64,000 bases of DNA from the NCBI GenBank assembly GCA_051453625.1, contig JBOZIK010000001.1, forward strand, positions 152,059,243-152,123,242, given 5' to 3'. A program made the position numbers and the translations under genes. Below, piece by piece: positions 1-11,791 of this stretch (positions within the stretch are counted from its first letter, which is position 1; every line of letters begins with the position of its first letter). The notes under the pieces are model-generated. The model was not told the DNA's origin. It ran no database searches and saw only the letters and a program-made list of their open reading frames with translations. The DNA comes from Welwitschia mirabilis. Its lineage: Eukaryota > Gnetophyta > Gnetopsida > Welwitschiales.

Positions 1-590
1 TGATAGATGTATTACAAATGGCCTACATTTAAGTTAAGATAAGAGTTTCTTTTTAGTTTATAATAGAAATATCTTAGGTCATTATATTTCTAGTAAAGGA
101 ATTAGGATAGATCCTAGAAAAGTAAGTACCATTAAAAATATAACTCCTCCAATAAATGTAAAAGAAGCTCGATCTTTTCTTGGTCATTGTGGTTTTTATC
201 ATTATCTTTTGGAAGTTTTAACTTAGACACATGCCTTTTGAACTTTGCAATGATTTGATACTTTTTAGCGTGGAATGATGGGTATATTTTCTAATATGTT
301 AGAGGATTCAATTAAAATTTTTATAGATGACTTCTCAATCTATGGTAAAAACATTAAATAAATCTTAGAAAGATTAGAGAAAGTCTTTGATAGATGTATT
401 ACAAATGGCCTACATTTAAGTTAAGATAAGAGTTTCTTTTTAGTTTATAATAGAACTATCTTAGGTCATGATATTTCTAGTAAAGAAATTAGGATAGACC
501 CTAGAAACGTAAGTACCATTAAAAATCTAACTCCTCCAATAAATGTAAAAGAAGCTCGATCTTTTCTTGGTCATTGTGGTTTTTATCATC
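1..590 (+). repeat. 387-bp tandem duplication inside RT of element A
   Basis: Bases 1-203 recur at 388-590 at a constant offset of 387 bases with only a handful of mismatches, so the unit is 387 bp (129 codons) and the first unit begins before the window. It covers the RT palm with FIDD and the start of the connection region. At the junction (about 204-230) the text jumps from the GFYHH block back to the segment before MPF. The copies are far more alike than A is to B or C, so the duplication is later than the split of these elements. Confidence 0.85.
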
Positions 591-1285
591 ATTTTATTTA
601 GAATTATATTTAATTTTTAAACAGCTTTACTCATTACTTAAGAAAGAAGCTAAATTTAAATGGAATAAATCTTATCAGATTTATTTTCAAATACTTAAAA
701 ATAAAATCTATTCTACACCTATTATCATGGAATCCAATTAGAATAGAGATTTTGAATTAATGTATGATGCTAGTAATATTACCATGAGTGGGGTTCTTAG
801 ACCAAAATATGAAAATGATTTTAAAGTTGTATTTTATCATATTAAAACTTTGTCTAAAGCTCAAACGAATTATACTACTATTGAGAAAGAGATATTAGTA
901 ATATTATTTTTCCTTAATATGCTTAGACATGATTTTTTAGGCTTTCATATAAATTTTTATATTGACATGTAGCTATTAGATACCTCATGACTAAGAAAGA
1001 TTCTAATGCTAGACTCACTAAATGGATCCTCTGCATGCAAAAATTTAATTTGACCATCATTGATAAAGCATGGAAGTATAATAGTATAGCAGATCATTTA
1101 TTACCTCTTTCCTCTTCTCTTGATGATCTTATGATTAATGATTCTTTTTTAAATGAATAACGTTTTACTATATCTTCTACGCATCCTCCTCCTTAGTATG
1201 TTAATATAATTAATTATCTTATTATCATGTAAACAGTACAACATTAGAATCATAATTAAAGAAAATCCTTTCTCCAAAAAATAGG
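1..1285 (+). pseudogene. pol: Element A pol, RT C-terminal half and RNase H (broken)
   Basis: Reverse transcriptase copies element RNA into DNA and RNase H removes the RNA strand. Visible RT motifs are the MPF-LCN block at 231-251 and the catalytic FIDDFSIYG motif (codons at 320-346), followed by the HLSW-KS and LGH-IS blocks and the SFLGH-GFY block that begins the connection region. RNase H is clear at 760-972 (YDASN start, TIEKE, LRHDFLGF), followed by a RYLMTKKDSNARL-type block to about 1150. Breaks are a one-base deletion near 252-260, Gln and Trp codons turned into stops (for example at 413-427), and a frameshift after 590. The RT segment is partly duplicated. The frame stops at 1285 where the CACTA element begins; the same gene resumes at 15412. 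Confidence 0.85.
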
Positions 1286-1766
1286 TACTACAAGAATTAT
1301 AGGATTTTAAGCATTTCTAAGACGTCTTTAAAGGCATTAAAAAAATGTCTTAAAATCTTTTAAGACATTTCTTCACATAATGCTTTTAAAAAAATTACCT
1401 TAAAAGCCTAGATGTTTTTAAAGAATTTCTAAGATATTTGTATTAAAATGCATTAAAAGACCTTTTAAGGTGTTTATATAATAAATGCCTTAAACGTCTT
1501 TTGAAGCATTTTTTATAAGAAATGCCTTAAAAGGATTTTGAAGCATTTTTTATAAGAAATGCCTTAAACAAATTTTGAGGTGTTTTATGAAATAAACATC
1601 TTAAAAGCCTTATGAGGCATTTTGCCAAATGAACACCTTAAAAGCCTTTTGAGGAATTTTATCAAATCAAGACCTTAAAAGCCTTTTGATGTGTTTTACC
1701 AAATGAATGCCTTAAAAGCCTTCTTAGGAGTTTTATCAATAAATGCCTTAAAAGCCTTTCTTATGT
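1286..1766 (+). repeat. CACTA 5' terminus and subterminal ~37-bp repeats
   Basis: After the terminal TACTACAAG, a degenerate unit with core CCTTAAAAGCCTTTTGAGG repeats about every 37 bases; successive cores start at 1636, 1673, 1710 and 1746, with looser copies back to about 1310. Part of the unit is self-complementary (TTAAGGC / GCCTTAA). In CACTA elements such subterminal arrays are binding sites for the element's DNA-binding protein; that role is inferred here. Confidence 0.8.
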
Positions 1767-4700
1767 AAAGAAAACAAATATAAAAATTCAAACTCCAGAT
1801 TTGAACCTGCTCAAAACATATTCTAAAGCAAAATTATCATATGTTCAAAGTTATAAATTCTTCTCTTTTATTATCATATGTCAAACCAATTGTTCTAGTT
1901 CCTAAGCAAAATTATTAAGGGTTCTATGACCTTGATTCTCAGCATTTATATTTTACATATTTGGGTAACGGTTACATACCTTTTTAATTTTTAGACTTCA
2001 TTACCATTTGCATTGTGATTAAGTATTTAATAATGCATCTAATAGAATCCTTTTGGTCCTACTCAAAAACAAAATTACAAGAAAGAAAATATAGATGATG
2101 AAATAGAAAATAAACTACATACTTGAATGTAATGGAGTAAGGCAAAATTTTCATCCTTTTCATTTAATCCCTAAATTAGGTAATAATAACTTAAATCAAA
2201 ATCTACCCTAACCATTTTGGTCTCCATATACTACAATGTAAAGAGTGGCTTTTTTAGATCTTGTCCACCATTGAATAATGAATCTTCAATATGCTAAATA
2301 AGAAGTTTGGCTTTATCTGGTATTACATTATCTAAAAAACATAAAATAGTCTCTCAGTCCTTATTTCTCTTGTTAATAAGAGGAAAAAAATAAATGACTA
2401 AAAATACCTGCAAAATAACATTCAAAGAAATGCATGATAAAATACTTGGTGCAAACTTTGTTAGATCTTTTACTTCCAAATGTGGAAAAACCTCAAGAAA
2501 TTCATCTCTTTGCCACATATAATGCTCTAGAAGTAAGGATCTGTAATAGAAAGTCTATTAATATGGTTGTTAGAACTTTAACTTGAGATAATTCTTCAAA
2601 ATATTTTCCTTGTAATGAAAGACAAAAGGGTTATGCCATTCAACATATAAAATATTTTAGAATGTCAAGATTATTGAACTATAAACCAAAAAGCCTTCAT
2701 TTTAATTAGTTACTAGAGATGTAAATTTCAGAAAATAAAACACATGACCATTTCTTACCAATTATATATGTTAAAAATTTAAATAATTTATTCATGTCGT
2801 ACTAAGTATAAAAATAATAAAATATGCATGCTTTCAGGAATGTTTACTATTCAAATAGATTGCCATGAAATAATTTCAAGAAGATAATGCTCTAACAAGA
2901 TTATTTTACATAGAGACATAATCATTTATATTGGTATTTATTTATAAAAATAAGATATTACATGTAACAGAGACATACGTGAAAGTTTATTTATTAAATA
3001 AAAATAAATAAGAAAAAATATTAATTGAAAATGAGAAACAAGTTACATCCAACCACTAAAATAAAATCTTAAAACTTGGAAAAAATGATGAAAGAAAGAG
3101 TACATGTTAGTAGACTTATGAAATAAGTGAATGCCATGAACTTGTAATTATTTCACTCTAGTTTCTGGGCCTTCTTTTTAGGCCTTCTAATAGCCTTGTG
3201 CTCTTTCTGTAAAACATAGAAAAATTACTGTTTGATAATTCCTACACTTCATTCTGAAGTTCAAACTCTATCCTTTCTATGAGATCCTAAAACCCAATTA
3301 TGGCCCTAGATCACAGGCTATTTTTAGGCTTTTACAAAAGTGGGTAGGAAATCTATACCATGTAAGACCCATGGGATTTACAATAGCATTAAAGATTAAT
3401 TAATTGAAAAATTGTCATACCTCAAAAGTATTATTATGTATGGGTTAGGCATCACTAGGTAGAAAAAGATGCAATTAGACAAGCATTCATACTTTTCCTC
3501 TGCATATTCAGTATGAGTGAATGATGGGCCTAAAAAATTGGACATGGGTAGAAAACTAGTATTATAAGAGAGGCCCAACCTACAAATGGGAAAGGAAGCA
3601 TGCATTACTCTTTTGCTTACTTTAGATTATGCACCTTTTACTTTGTTATATAATTATGCCTCTTAAAATTTGTTGACCTAGTTGGCTTACTCTCTATTGT
3701 GTCTTAGGTATTTTATGATGGCTATAGCTTGAGTGGCCTAAGAAAAAATGCCAATATTTATAGAAGCCCAAGATGTTGGAGTGATCTAACTTAGAGGTAT
3801 ATTTGCCAAGAATCATAGGACTTTGAGAATGCCTTAGCATTCATTAAAGGTACCAGTCAATAATGCTCAATTCCTTGAAAAACCTACCCCTAAGAAAGGA
3901 GATGATACTTCCACAAATATAGTTATGCATGTAGTTATACATAGATCTAAATAATTTAGAGTTATGCATGTAGTTCTACATAGATCTAAATAATTTAGTA
4001 ATTATTTTGTTAATTTCAAGAAAATAATCTTTAGAAAAGGGTAAGAAAAAGGACACCTTACTAAGCTATAATTCTATTTTCAACTCACATGAGTGTTAAC
4101 AAAAAGAATGTCAAATTCAACTAGGAAGCGTGGCCCTTTTTATAATTTACTAGAAAAATAGTTCTCTATAATTGTTTAACTATACTATTTAAAATGTGTA
4201 ATATCATGAGAGACTGTGTATGACATCATGCTTACATCAACTACATCAACATTTCCATTCATGCCAAAGTTGAAGAACTGGGCTCTAACTAGTCATATAA
4301 TACAAGTAACAAAATACCCAAAAAAACTTCAAATAATCTTTAACAAACCTTTAACAAGAACAAAAGAAACAACTTATCAACATGATTCAAGCATTATATT
4401 CTCTCATCCTCAAAGAATCAATTTTACTAGTCAATTTAAGAGCAAATTTCTCAACTATACACAGAGCCTATAAAGATATAAAATACCCATGAAATAACAT
4501 AAAAGATTTAATATTAAAAGGAAATTATAAAACTTATTAAAACATCTCCTATCCTTATGGATCTTATGCTCCTCAGCTAACATTTAGCCCTACTACAGAA
4601 GTTTAAATTTGAAACCATCTAATATTCCCATGTGATTTTGCCTTCATTTAAAACACAAGACTAAATCCACTATTGTTTATCATAAACATTGGTAACTACT

Positions 4701-6671
4701 CAAAACCTATACAACCATATAACTAGAATTTTCTTTGAAAGCATTTAATAAATTCTACACTTCTACAACATATTAAGTTATAGGAATGTATCATACACTA
4801 CTATGATTTGGAAGATATAAAATAGACTCTTCAAGAAATATCCAAGGCCAAACATATCGAACCAACCATAATATATAAAGTAGTCTATACAAAATATAAC
4901 CACCTTTATGAAGAATCAAAACAATAATGAAATCATTCCTTTAAAAATAAAAATGAAATATCTAACTATATCCTCTTAAACTACTCTCAAAAGAATCCTA
5001 AAGACAACAGAAAGTCCAAAGAAAAGTCAAGAAAATCCTAGTTCAAGATGAAAATGAATGACAAGGCAAAACAAAAGTTATGAAAATATTCTAAAACCTA
5101 AACTTATAAAGATAAATTTAAAACATCAATATGTCACTTTTATTTATGTAGGAAAACTTCAATTGTGCTTTTAAAAAAGTACCTAATAATAGAGGTTTCT
5201 AGCCCCATTTCACTACAATCTCTAAGTATGTTTTAAGGAAGTAGTTATAATATCTTAAGTCGATTATGTTAGATAAGGTCTTAACATGTAACTCTTAATA
5301 AATAACTACATGTTTATTTTAACATAGAATTCAACATTCTTAAAATGCACTTACCCTTTACCATGTCCTAAGGACCTTCTTGTATGATTAAATGCAAGTC
5401 CTTCATAAAGGTATTAGAGTCTGATTAAATGATTGATGCCATTATGTAAAATACAACATTTTCCCATGTTTCATGATTAATGTTTTCCTATTTATTTGCT
5501 TAAAAATATTTTATCAACAATAGTTGAGTAGAATTCAAGCATAGCATACCTAGAAGGAAAATCAAATCCAATGGCTCATCGGATTGCATAACTATAAATG
5601 TTGTAAGCATGGTGAAATATGAGATGTTCACAAGAAAATAAAAGAATGATTTCAAATATAGTTTTAACAAAAATAAAATAAAGCATGATCATTCTTAACT
5701 ACAAAAATGAAAAATGGTAAAACGATACTAGTCACAATTAAATTAATTGTGGCCACTACTCAAAATCTTTACCTGGGAAATGTAGTAACATTATGATTCC
5801 ATTTTATGTTCAAAGTCTATAAAATGATACCTTCTACTTATACAAATCAATAAAATGACTTAGTATGAACTAAAGGCCAAAATAAATCCAAACTGGTATT
5901 TGAAATATGTATAAATGAAAACAGAAGTGTGATTTTAAGAAGTTAATTCTTAATACATAAATAAATCACTAAAACCTTGAGGAACTAAGAAAATTAATTG
6001 TATAATAAAAATTATTAGGAGCTATAATACTTAGTTATTTAATCTTAATTTTATAAGCATTAGATTTGTATTTTTCAAGTTGGAAATTTAGCTATGAAAT
6101 ATAAGGCTATTTTTAAAATAGCCAAGTTTGTGAGGCTTATTTCATAGGCCAAACTATTAATTTAGTTGCTACAGCTAATTTGAGCATGTCAGGTTCTATC
6201 TTGACTTCAAAATTATGGGTCATTTGCTAAATTATGAAAAGCATAAAGGAAGGTATTCTTAAATTAGTTAAGGAGTCTTTTTATGTAACTTTTAAAAATA
6301 GAATCTTGTGATAATTAGTTTTTATGTTAGAATGTTGTAAAATGCCTAATTTAAATTTTCTATTTGAAATAGCCTTTTCTATGGCCTATGAAGTGGATGG
6401 CTTAGTAGGCATTATCATATTGTATTCATAATAGAATTCTCTTAGTTGAGCTTAGTATATTAGGACATCTCTAATAGCCGTGTTCTTAGGTGAGCTTAGG
6501 TGACATTTTATCTATTCATGAAAGAACTTTTCATGGACTTAGACTATTCAAGACAAATCTTGACCATGATTACTTAAGATTATTTGGTGGAATCCTTTTT
6601 GACCATGTACAAGATATTAGTAAAGCTTAGAAAACAAAGTCTTTTTTTAGACCTATTTCAAATGTAGATAA
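1767..6671. other. CACTA interior, left part, no recognisable gene
   Basis: AT-rich sequence with stops in all frames at short spacing. The longest open stretch (4216-4473, 85 codons) has no recognisable motif and low-complexity composition. A short minus-strand stretch near 3165-3210 would encode a lysine/arginine-rich peptide and might be an exon remnant, but nothing supports it further. Confidence 0.5.
3921..3998. repeat. 39-bp tandem duplication
   Basis: Two adjacent copies of a 39-base unit beginning AGTTATGCATGTAGTT (3921-3959 and 3960-3998) differ at one base. It lies inside the CACTA element and looks like a recent local slippage event. Confidence 0.85.
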
Positions 6672-7338
6672 NNNNNNNNNNNNNNNNNNNNNNNNNNNNN
6701 NNNNNNNNNNNNNNNNNNNNNNNNNNNNNNNNNNNNNNNNNNNNNNNNNNNNNNNNNNNNNNNNNNNNNNNNNNNNNNNNNNNNNNNNNNNNNNNNNNNN
6801 NNNNNNNNNNNNNNNNNNNNNNNNNNNNNNNNNNNNNNNNNNNNNNNNNNNNNNNNNNNNNNNNNNNNNNNNNNNNNNNNNNNNNNNNNNNNNNNNNNNN
6901 NNNNNNNNNNNNNNNNNNNNNNNNNNNNNNNNNNNNNNNNNNNNNNNNNNNNNNNNNNNNNNNNNNNNNNNNNNNNNNNNNNNNNNNNNNNNNNNNNNNN
7001 NNNNNNNNNNNNNNNNNNNNNNNNNNNNNNNNNNNNNNNNNNNNNNNNNNNNNNNNNNNNNNNNNNNNNNNNNNNNNNNNNNNNNNNNNNNNNNNNNNNN
7101 NNNNNNNNNNNNNNNNNNNNNNNNNNNNNNNNNNNNNNNNNNNNNNNNNNNNNNNNNNNNNNNNNNNNNNNNNNNNNNNNNNNNNNNNNNNNNNNNNNNN
7201 NNNNNNNNNNNNNNNNNNNNNNNNNNNNNNNNNNNNNNNNNNNNNNNNNNNNNNNNNNNNNNNNNNNNNNNNNNNNNNNNNNNNNNNNNNNNNNNNNNNN
7301 NNNNNNNNNNNNNNNNNNNNNNNNNNNNNNNNNNNNNN
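6672..7338. other. Assembly gap (667 N)
   Basis: Undetermined bases inside the CACTA element. The flanks are ordinary AT-rich sequence with no visible flanking duplication. Open frames that read through it are meaningless. Confidence 0.99.
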
Positions 7339-10238
7339 AATTAAAGAAATTTTTATGGGAAAACATACTTGGTTATATTTTAGTTCCAGTTCTTATCACA
7401 CAGTTGAGGGATTTGAGCCATTCACAATTCCTGCACCCACATAAACTATGATATATCTTGCCTGCAACATCAACATTTCACTATTAAAATAAGTATCTTG
7501 TGTAGTTGATAATTAGATAATATGATTTTGACAAAGTATTTTCAGAAGTTCTAATTATTAAGAAAGAGCTGAATCTTTAGAATACATTAAAAGCATCAAA
7601 AATATAGTAATTTCTCTTAAGGATATCTCAAATTCCACTCATCTCATATTCTTGACTACTCCACTAGTTAATGAAGATATGATAACATTAGCAGGTGTAA
7701 TTTTCCCTCTAAAACATACTAATGACTTATGTTAAAAACTTCATAGCTTGTAAATGAATTTGATTGTAGTGATTTTCTAGTTTTTCCATTTTCCCCTTAT
7801 TTTAATATTATTGGATGTCATTACAATAATTGTCTTTAAGGAAAATATACAGGATACATTACATAAATTATGAAGGTACTTGATTAAAAGTTAGAAATAG
7901 CTATAGAAATGGAAGTGTATTTGTAACTCATATTTGATAAGAATTACCATTACAAAAAACACAAGTATTCTCTAGTTTATTTACACAGTGGTATTCCTCA
8001 CCAAAAAAATTCTCAACAGGTGTTCACCTAGCTATGTAGGCATTCAAGGTTCTAAACATGTAAATCCAAAATTAGAGGCATATAGACTTTTAATAGTTCT
8101 CAATAAGTATTCACCTAACTATGTAGATGCTTCCTTTAGCTCAATGCTAATATTTTAGTAGAATTAAACAACATTATACTCTCTAATATTATGGTCTAAT
8201 TTCTAGGCCCTATTCCACTACTTCTGGACTTCCAAGATTTTAGCTGATGTACTTAGTTTTCACATTGTAATTCTATAAAATTTTCAAAATATATGGTGTA
8301 TCAAGCCTATACATAAAGAATTGTGTAGGCAAAAATTATAGAAGTAAGGGAAGGAAAGCCATATTTGGTCAAGCCTTTAGATATTCCAACATTCATGCTC
8401 GCTAGTTCAACCATGGATCTCCATATCAAGAAATACATTCCAATGCCAAAAATGCCAATGAAAACCATTAATGTTCTCTTTCAAAACCCTTCAATATGAA
8501 GCTTGATCACATCTATGTACCTATGGAAATCATTCTTAACCTAAGAGAAGGGTTTTTATATCCCCTTAGGAATATCTAAAATGGTGCCAAAAGGATTCAG
8601 ATATATAGATTTCATCTAGGAGGATGCTCATTAAAGACTTCTACTAGCACTTCATCATTTCTCTAATAAGTATTTAGTATAAATAAACCTTCATTCTCAT
8701 GATAAGCTTCTTAAATAAATAAGTAGAGTATTCTATGATATAATTTATAGATTCAGAAGACTATCAATGTACTTATTATAGTGACAGTAGTAAACTAAAC
8801 AGTTGAAATGGAAATGCAAAGATCATTATTGAGAATTAGTGTTTGGTGTTAGATGATAAGGGTAATAAAAGGCTTATAGTACTTTATGCAGGATTTTACA
8901 AGGCTTTTTAGAAGCTATAATAACATTTTTGAAGATAATGGGGATTAAGTGTTAATAGAAATGTAGAAAGACTTCAATCCTATTAGGATCTTTTACATAT
9001 CTAATGTTGATATCCTTGGATGACTATGTTACAATGGAAGTGTATGTCTACATTCTAGGAAGTGTAATACTTTAGGCCACACATGGCTCTATAAAATATT
9101 CCTTATATTAGAGTGAAGAGAGAGATCTCAAAATAGGGCATTTCAAATGAGGGACTTAGCCTTTAATCCTTAATTATTTTCTCATATTTATCCTACCTAA
9201 AACAAAGCCCCATTCTGATTCTCACACACAAAAAATTGACTTAAGAGGAAATAAATTCAAGAAAGGCCTTCCTTATATGTGATGACAGCTGTAAGATTTA
9301 CAACTCTGATACAAATTTGCAATATAGTTATCTATGAATTTGATAAACACAATAATAAATCTTATCTAGTTAGAAAAATAAAAACATATTTCGCTTGATA
9401 CAAATTCATAAGTGAATGCAACAACTTTCAAACTATCTGATGGAAGTTGGCCTTGAAGAATAACAAGTCTAAAAAATATTAGCCTCACTTAACGTCTCAT
9501 CTGTTTGAATGAAATACACATAAAGAAAATCCAAGCTAACATTTCATAGAAAAAATTATCACATTTATTTGGAAGTATAGATACTATTGTAGATCCTATG
9601 CACTATATGATTTTTCTTGGTGATTATCATAATTTATGAGAATGCTAAAAATAATAGGAATATAGATGTCCATGGTTGAATGATGCTCTATATTCATCTT
9701 CCAAGATGGCATTAACTATTATGTCATAAAGATATGGTGAGACCAATCTCTTTATTAGTTCATTATAATAGAAGAATAAAAATGCTAGAGTTGATCTGAT
9801 GTAGAAACCATGCACATCTAATATATTAGGATCCTGAGAGAAATTTAGAGTTTATGAATTAAGGCCATGATTTATATGCGAATAGTTCCTCTGATTTAGG
9901 AACTTCTAATTCTTGTACAAGTATGAAAAAGATTTTAATTCTTAGGACACTCTTTTTGAGCATGTGTGATGTTACTATATGTTTGATATTTTTTAGAGAC
10001 TATCCCAAGAATAAGTAGTACATTGAAGAGATTATAGAAGGTAGTAGAGATAAAAGGCTACAGCTTCAATTGAGAAAGAAGCTACATAGGAATAGGATGT
10101 ACACATCAAGATCATAAAGTTGATGGGGTCATTTAGTTTAATAGGTAATCTATGTGGGAGATTTTGGAGAGAATAACAAAAGAAAGACAACATCACAAAA
10201 GGTAAGAGGTTTTTATGTGTGTAAGAGTGAGTGAGTGA

Positions 10239-10242
<4 letters not shown>
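7339..10242. other. CACTA interior, middle part, no recognisable gene
   Basis: About 2.9 kb of AT-rich sequence without an open frame worth calling on either strand, without long direct repeats and without transposase motifs that I could recognise. Confidence 0.5.
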
Positions 10243-10295
<53 letters not shown>

Positions 10296-10410
10296 NNNNN
10301 NNNNNNNNNNNNNNNNNNNNNNNNNNNNNNNNNNNNNNNNNNNNNNNNNNNNNNNNNNNNNNNNNNNNNNNNNNNNNNNNNNNNNNNNNNNNNNNAGAGT
10401 GAGTGAGTGA

Positions 10411-10444
<34 letters not shown>
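10243..10444. repeat. (GT)n microsatellite split by a 100-N gap
   Basis: A GT run (10243-10295) preceded by GAGTGAGTGAGTGAG is cut by exactly 100 N (10296-10395). After the gap the same GAGTGAGTGAGTG leader and GT run appear again, ending in (GA)n at 10444-10456. Repeat of the leader on both sides suggests either a duplicated tract or overlapping contig ends that were never merged. Confidence 0.9.
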
Positions 10445-10458
<14 letters not shown>

Positions 10459-10929
10459 TAGAGGTAGATTAGATGGAAGATGGCATCATAAGGAGAAGGA
10501 TAATTTATATGAAGGTTACAAAGAAATAAACATAAGGAGAAAAGGAAAAAAAACACAGGAAATACAACATCATATGGAAAAAAAAGCATTTATAGAAGAA
10601 ATATTTATTTTACGTTGTGAACTCCATTTTCTATATAATTAATTATTTATTTTATTATCTATTTCCTTTTTTTACTATACAAGTCAAACTCTTATTATTA
10701 AAGTAATGTNNNNNNNNNNNNNNNNNNNNNNNNNNNNNNNNNNNNCCTTCTTCCAATGCTAACACACCTCTTCGACAAGTCTCTAGTTGGATGTCTACTG
10801 GTGTTTCTTTCCCTGCCTCATATTCTTCTCACCTCTTAGTGTATTTTTCACTCATTAATAACCTATGAAGCCCTTTTGTTCTAATCCATTCTAGCTTCTA
10901 GTCACTAATGACTTTACTTGATAAAAACC

Positions 10930-11791
10930 TGAAGCCTTCCTCTGTTCCAAAGCAAAGAAGCATAAATAAAAAGGATACAAAGCAATCAAGTGGTAGTAGT
11001 TGATACTAANNNNNNNNNNNNNNNNNNNNNNNNNNNNNNNNNNNNNNNNNNNNNNNNNNNNNNNNNNNNNNNNNNNNNNNNNNNNNNNNNNNNNNNNNNN
11101 NNNNNNNNNNNNNNNNNNNNNNNNNNNNNNNNNNNNNNNNNNNNNNNNNNNNNNNNNNNNNNNNNNNNNNNNNNNNNNNNNNNNNNNNNNNNNNNNNNNN
11201 NNNNNNNNNNNNNNNNNNNNNNNNNNNNNNNNNNNNNNNNNNNNNNNNNNNNNNNNNNNNNNNNNNNNNNNNNNNNNNNNNNNNNNNNNNNNNNNNNNNN
11301 NNNNNNNNNNNNNNNNNNNNNNNNNNNNNNNNNNNNNNNNNNNNNNNNNNNNNNNNNNNNNNNNNNNNNNNNNNNNNNNNNNNNNNNNNNNNNNNNNNNN
11401 NNNNNNNNNNNNNNNNNNNNNNNNNNNNNNNNNNNNNNNNNNNNNNNNNNNNNNNNNNNNNNNNNNNNNNNNNNNNNNNNNNNNNNNNNNNNNNNNNNNN
11501 NNNNNNNNNNNNNNNNNNNNNNNNNNNNNNNNNNNNNNNNNNNNNNNNNNNNNNNNNNNNNNNNNNNNNNNNNNNNNNNNNNNNNNNNNNNNNNNNNNNN
11601 NNNNNNNNNNNNNNNNNNNNNNNNNNNNNNNNNNNNNNNNNNNNNNNNNNNNNNNNNNNNNNNNNNNNNNNNNNNNNNNNNNNNNNNNNNNNNNNNNNNN
11701 NNNNNNNNNNNTGAAGCCTTCCTCTGTTCCAAAGCAAAGAAGCATAAATAAAATGGATACAAAGCAATCAAGTGGTAGTAGTTGATACTAA
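10930..11791. repeat. 80-bp direct repeat flanking a 702-N gap
   Basis: Bases 10930-11009 and 11712-11791 are the same 80-base sequence with one mismatch, and the gap occupies exactly the space between. This is the pattern left by an unresolved tandem repeat or by redundant contig ends. A smaller 36-N gap lies just upstream (10710-10745). The four long open frames crossing this region are artefacts of the N run. Confidence 0.9.

Noticed and set aside
1480-1766. CRISPR-like array of 37-bp repeats
   Set aside because: The repeats are contiguous and degenerate, without spacers, in a plant transposon end.
4216-4473. 85-codon + strand open frame in the CACTA element
   Set aside because: No recognisable motif, low-complexity composition, and no neighbouring exon structure. 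Open frames of this size are expected by chance over 64 kb.
6653-11785. Long open frames through N runs (6653-7366, 10032-10589 and the set at 10891-11785)
   Set aside because: Almost all of their length is undetermined bases; the readable parts are short and unlike any protein. The same applies to frames over 16834-17758, 42802-43848, 51503-51761 and 54719-54970.
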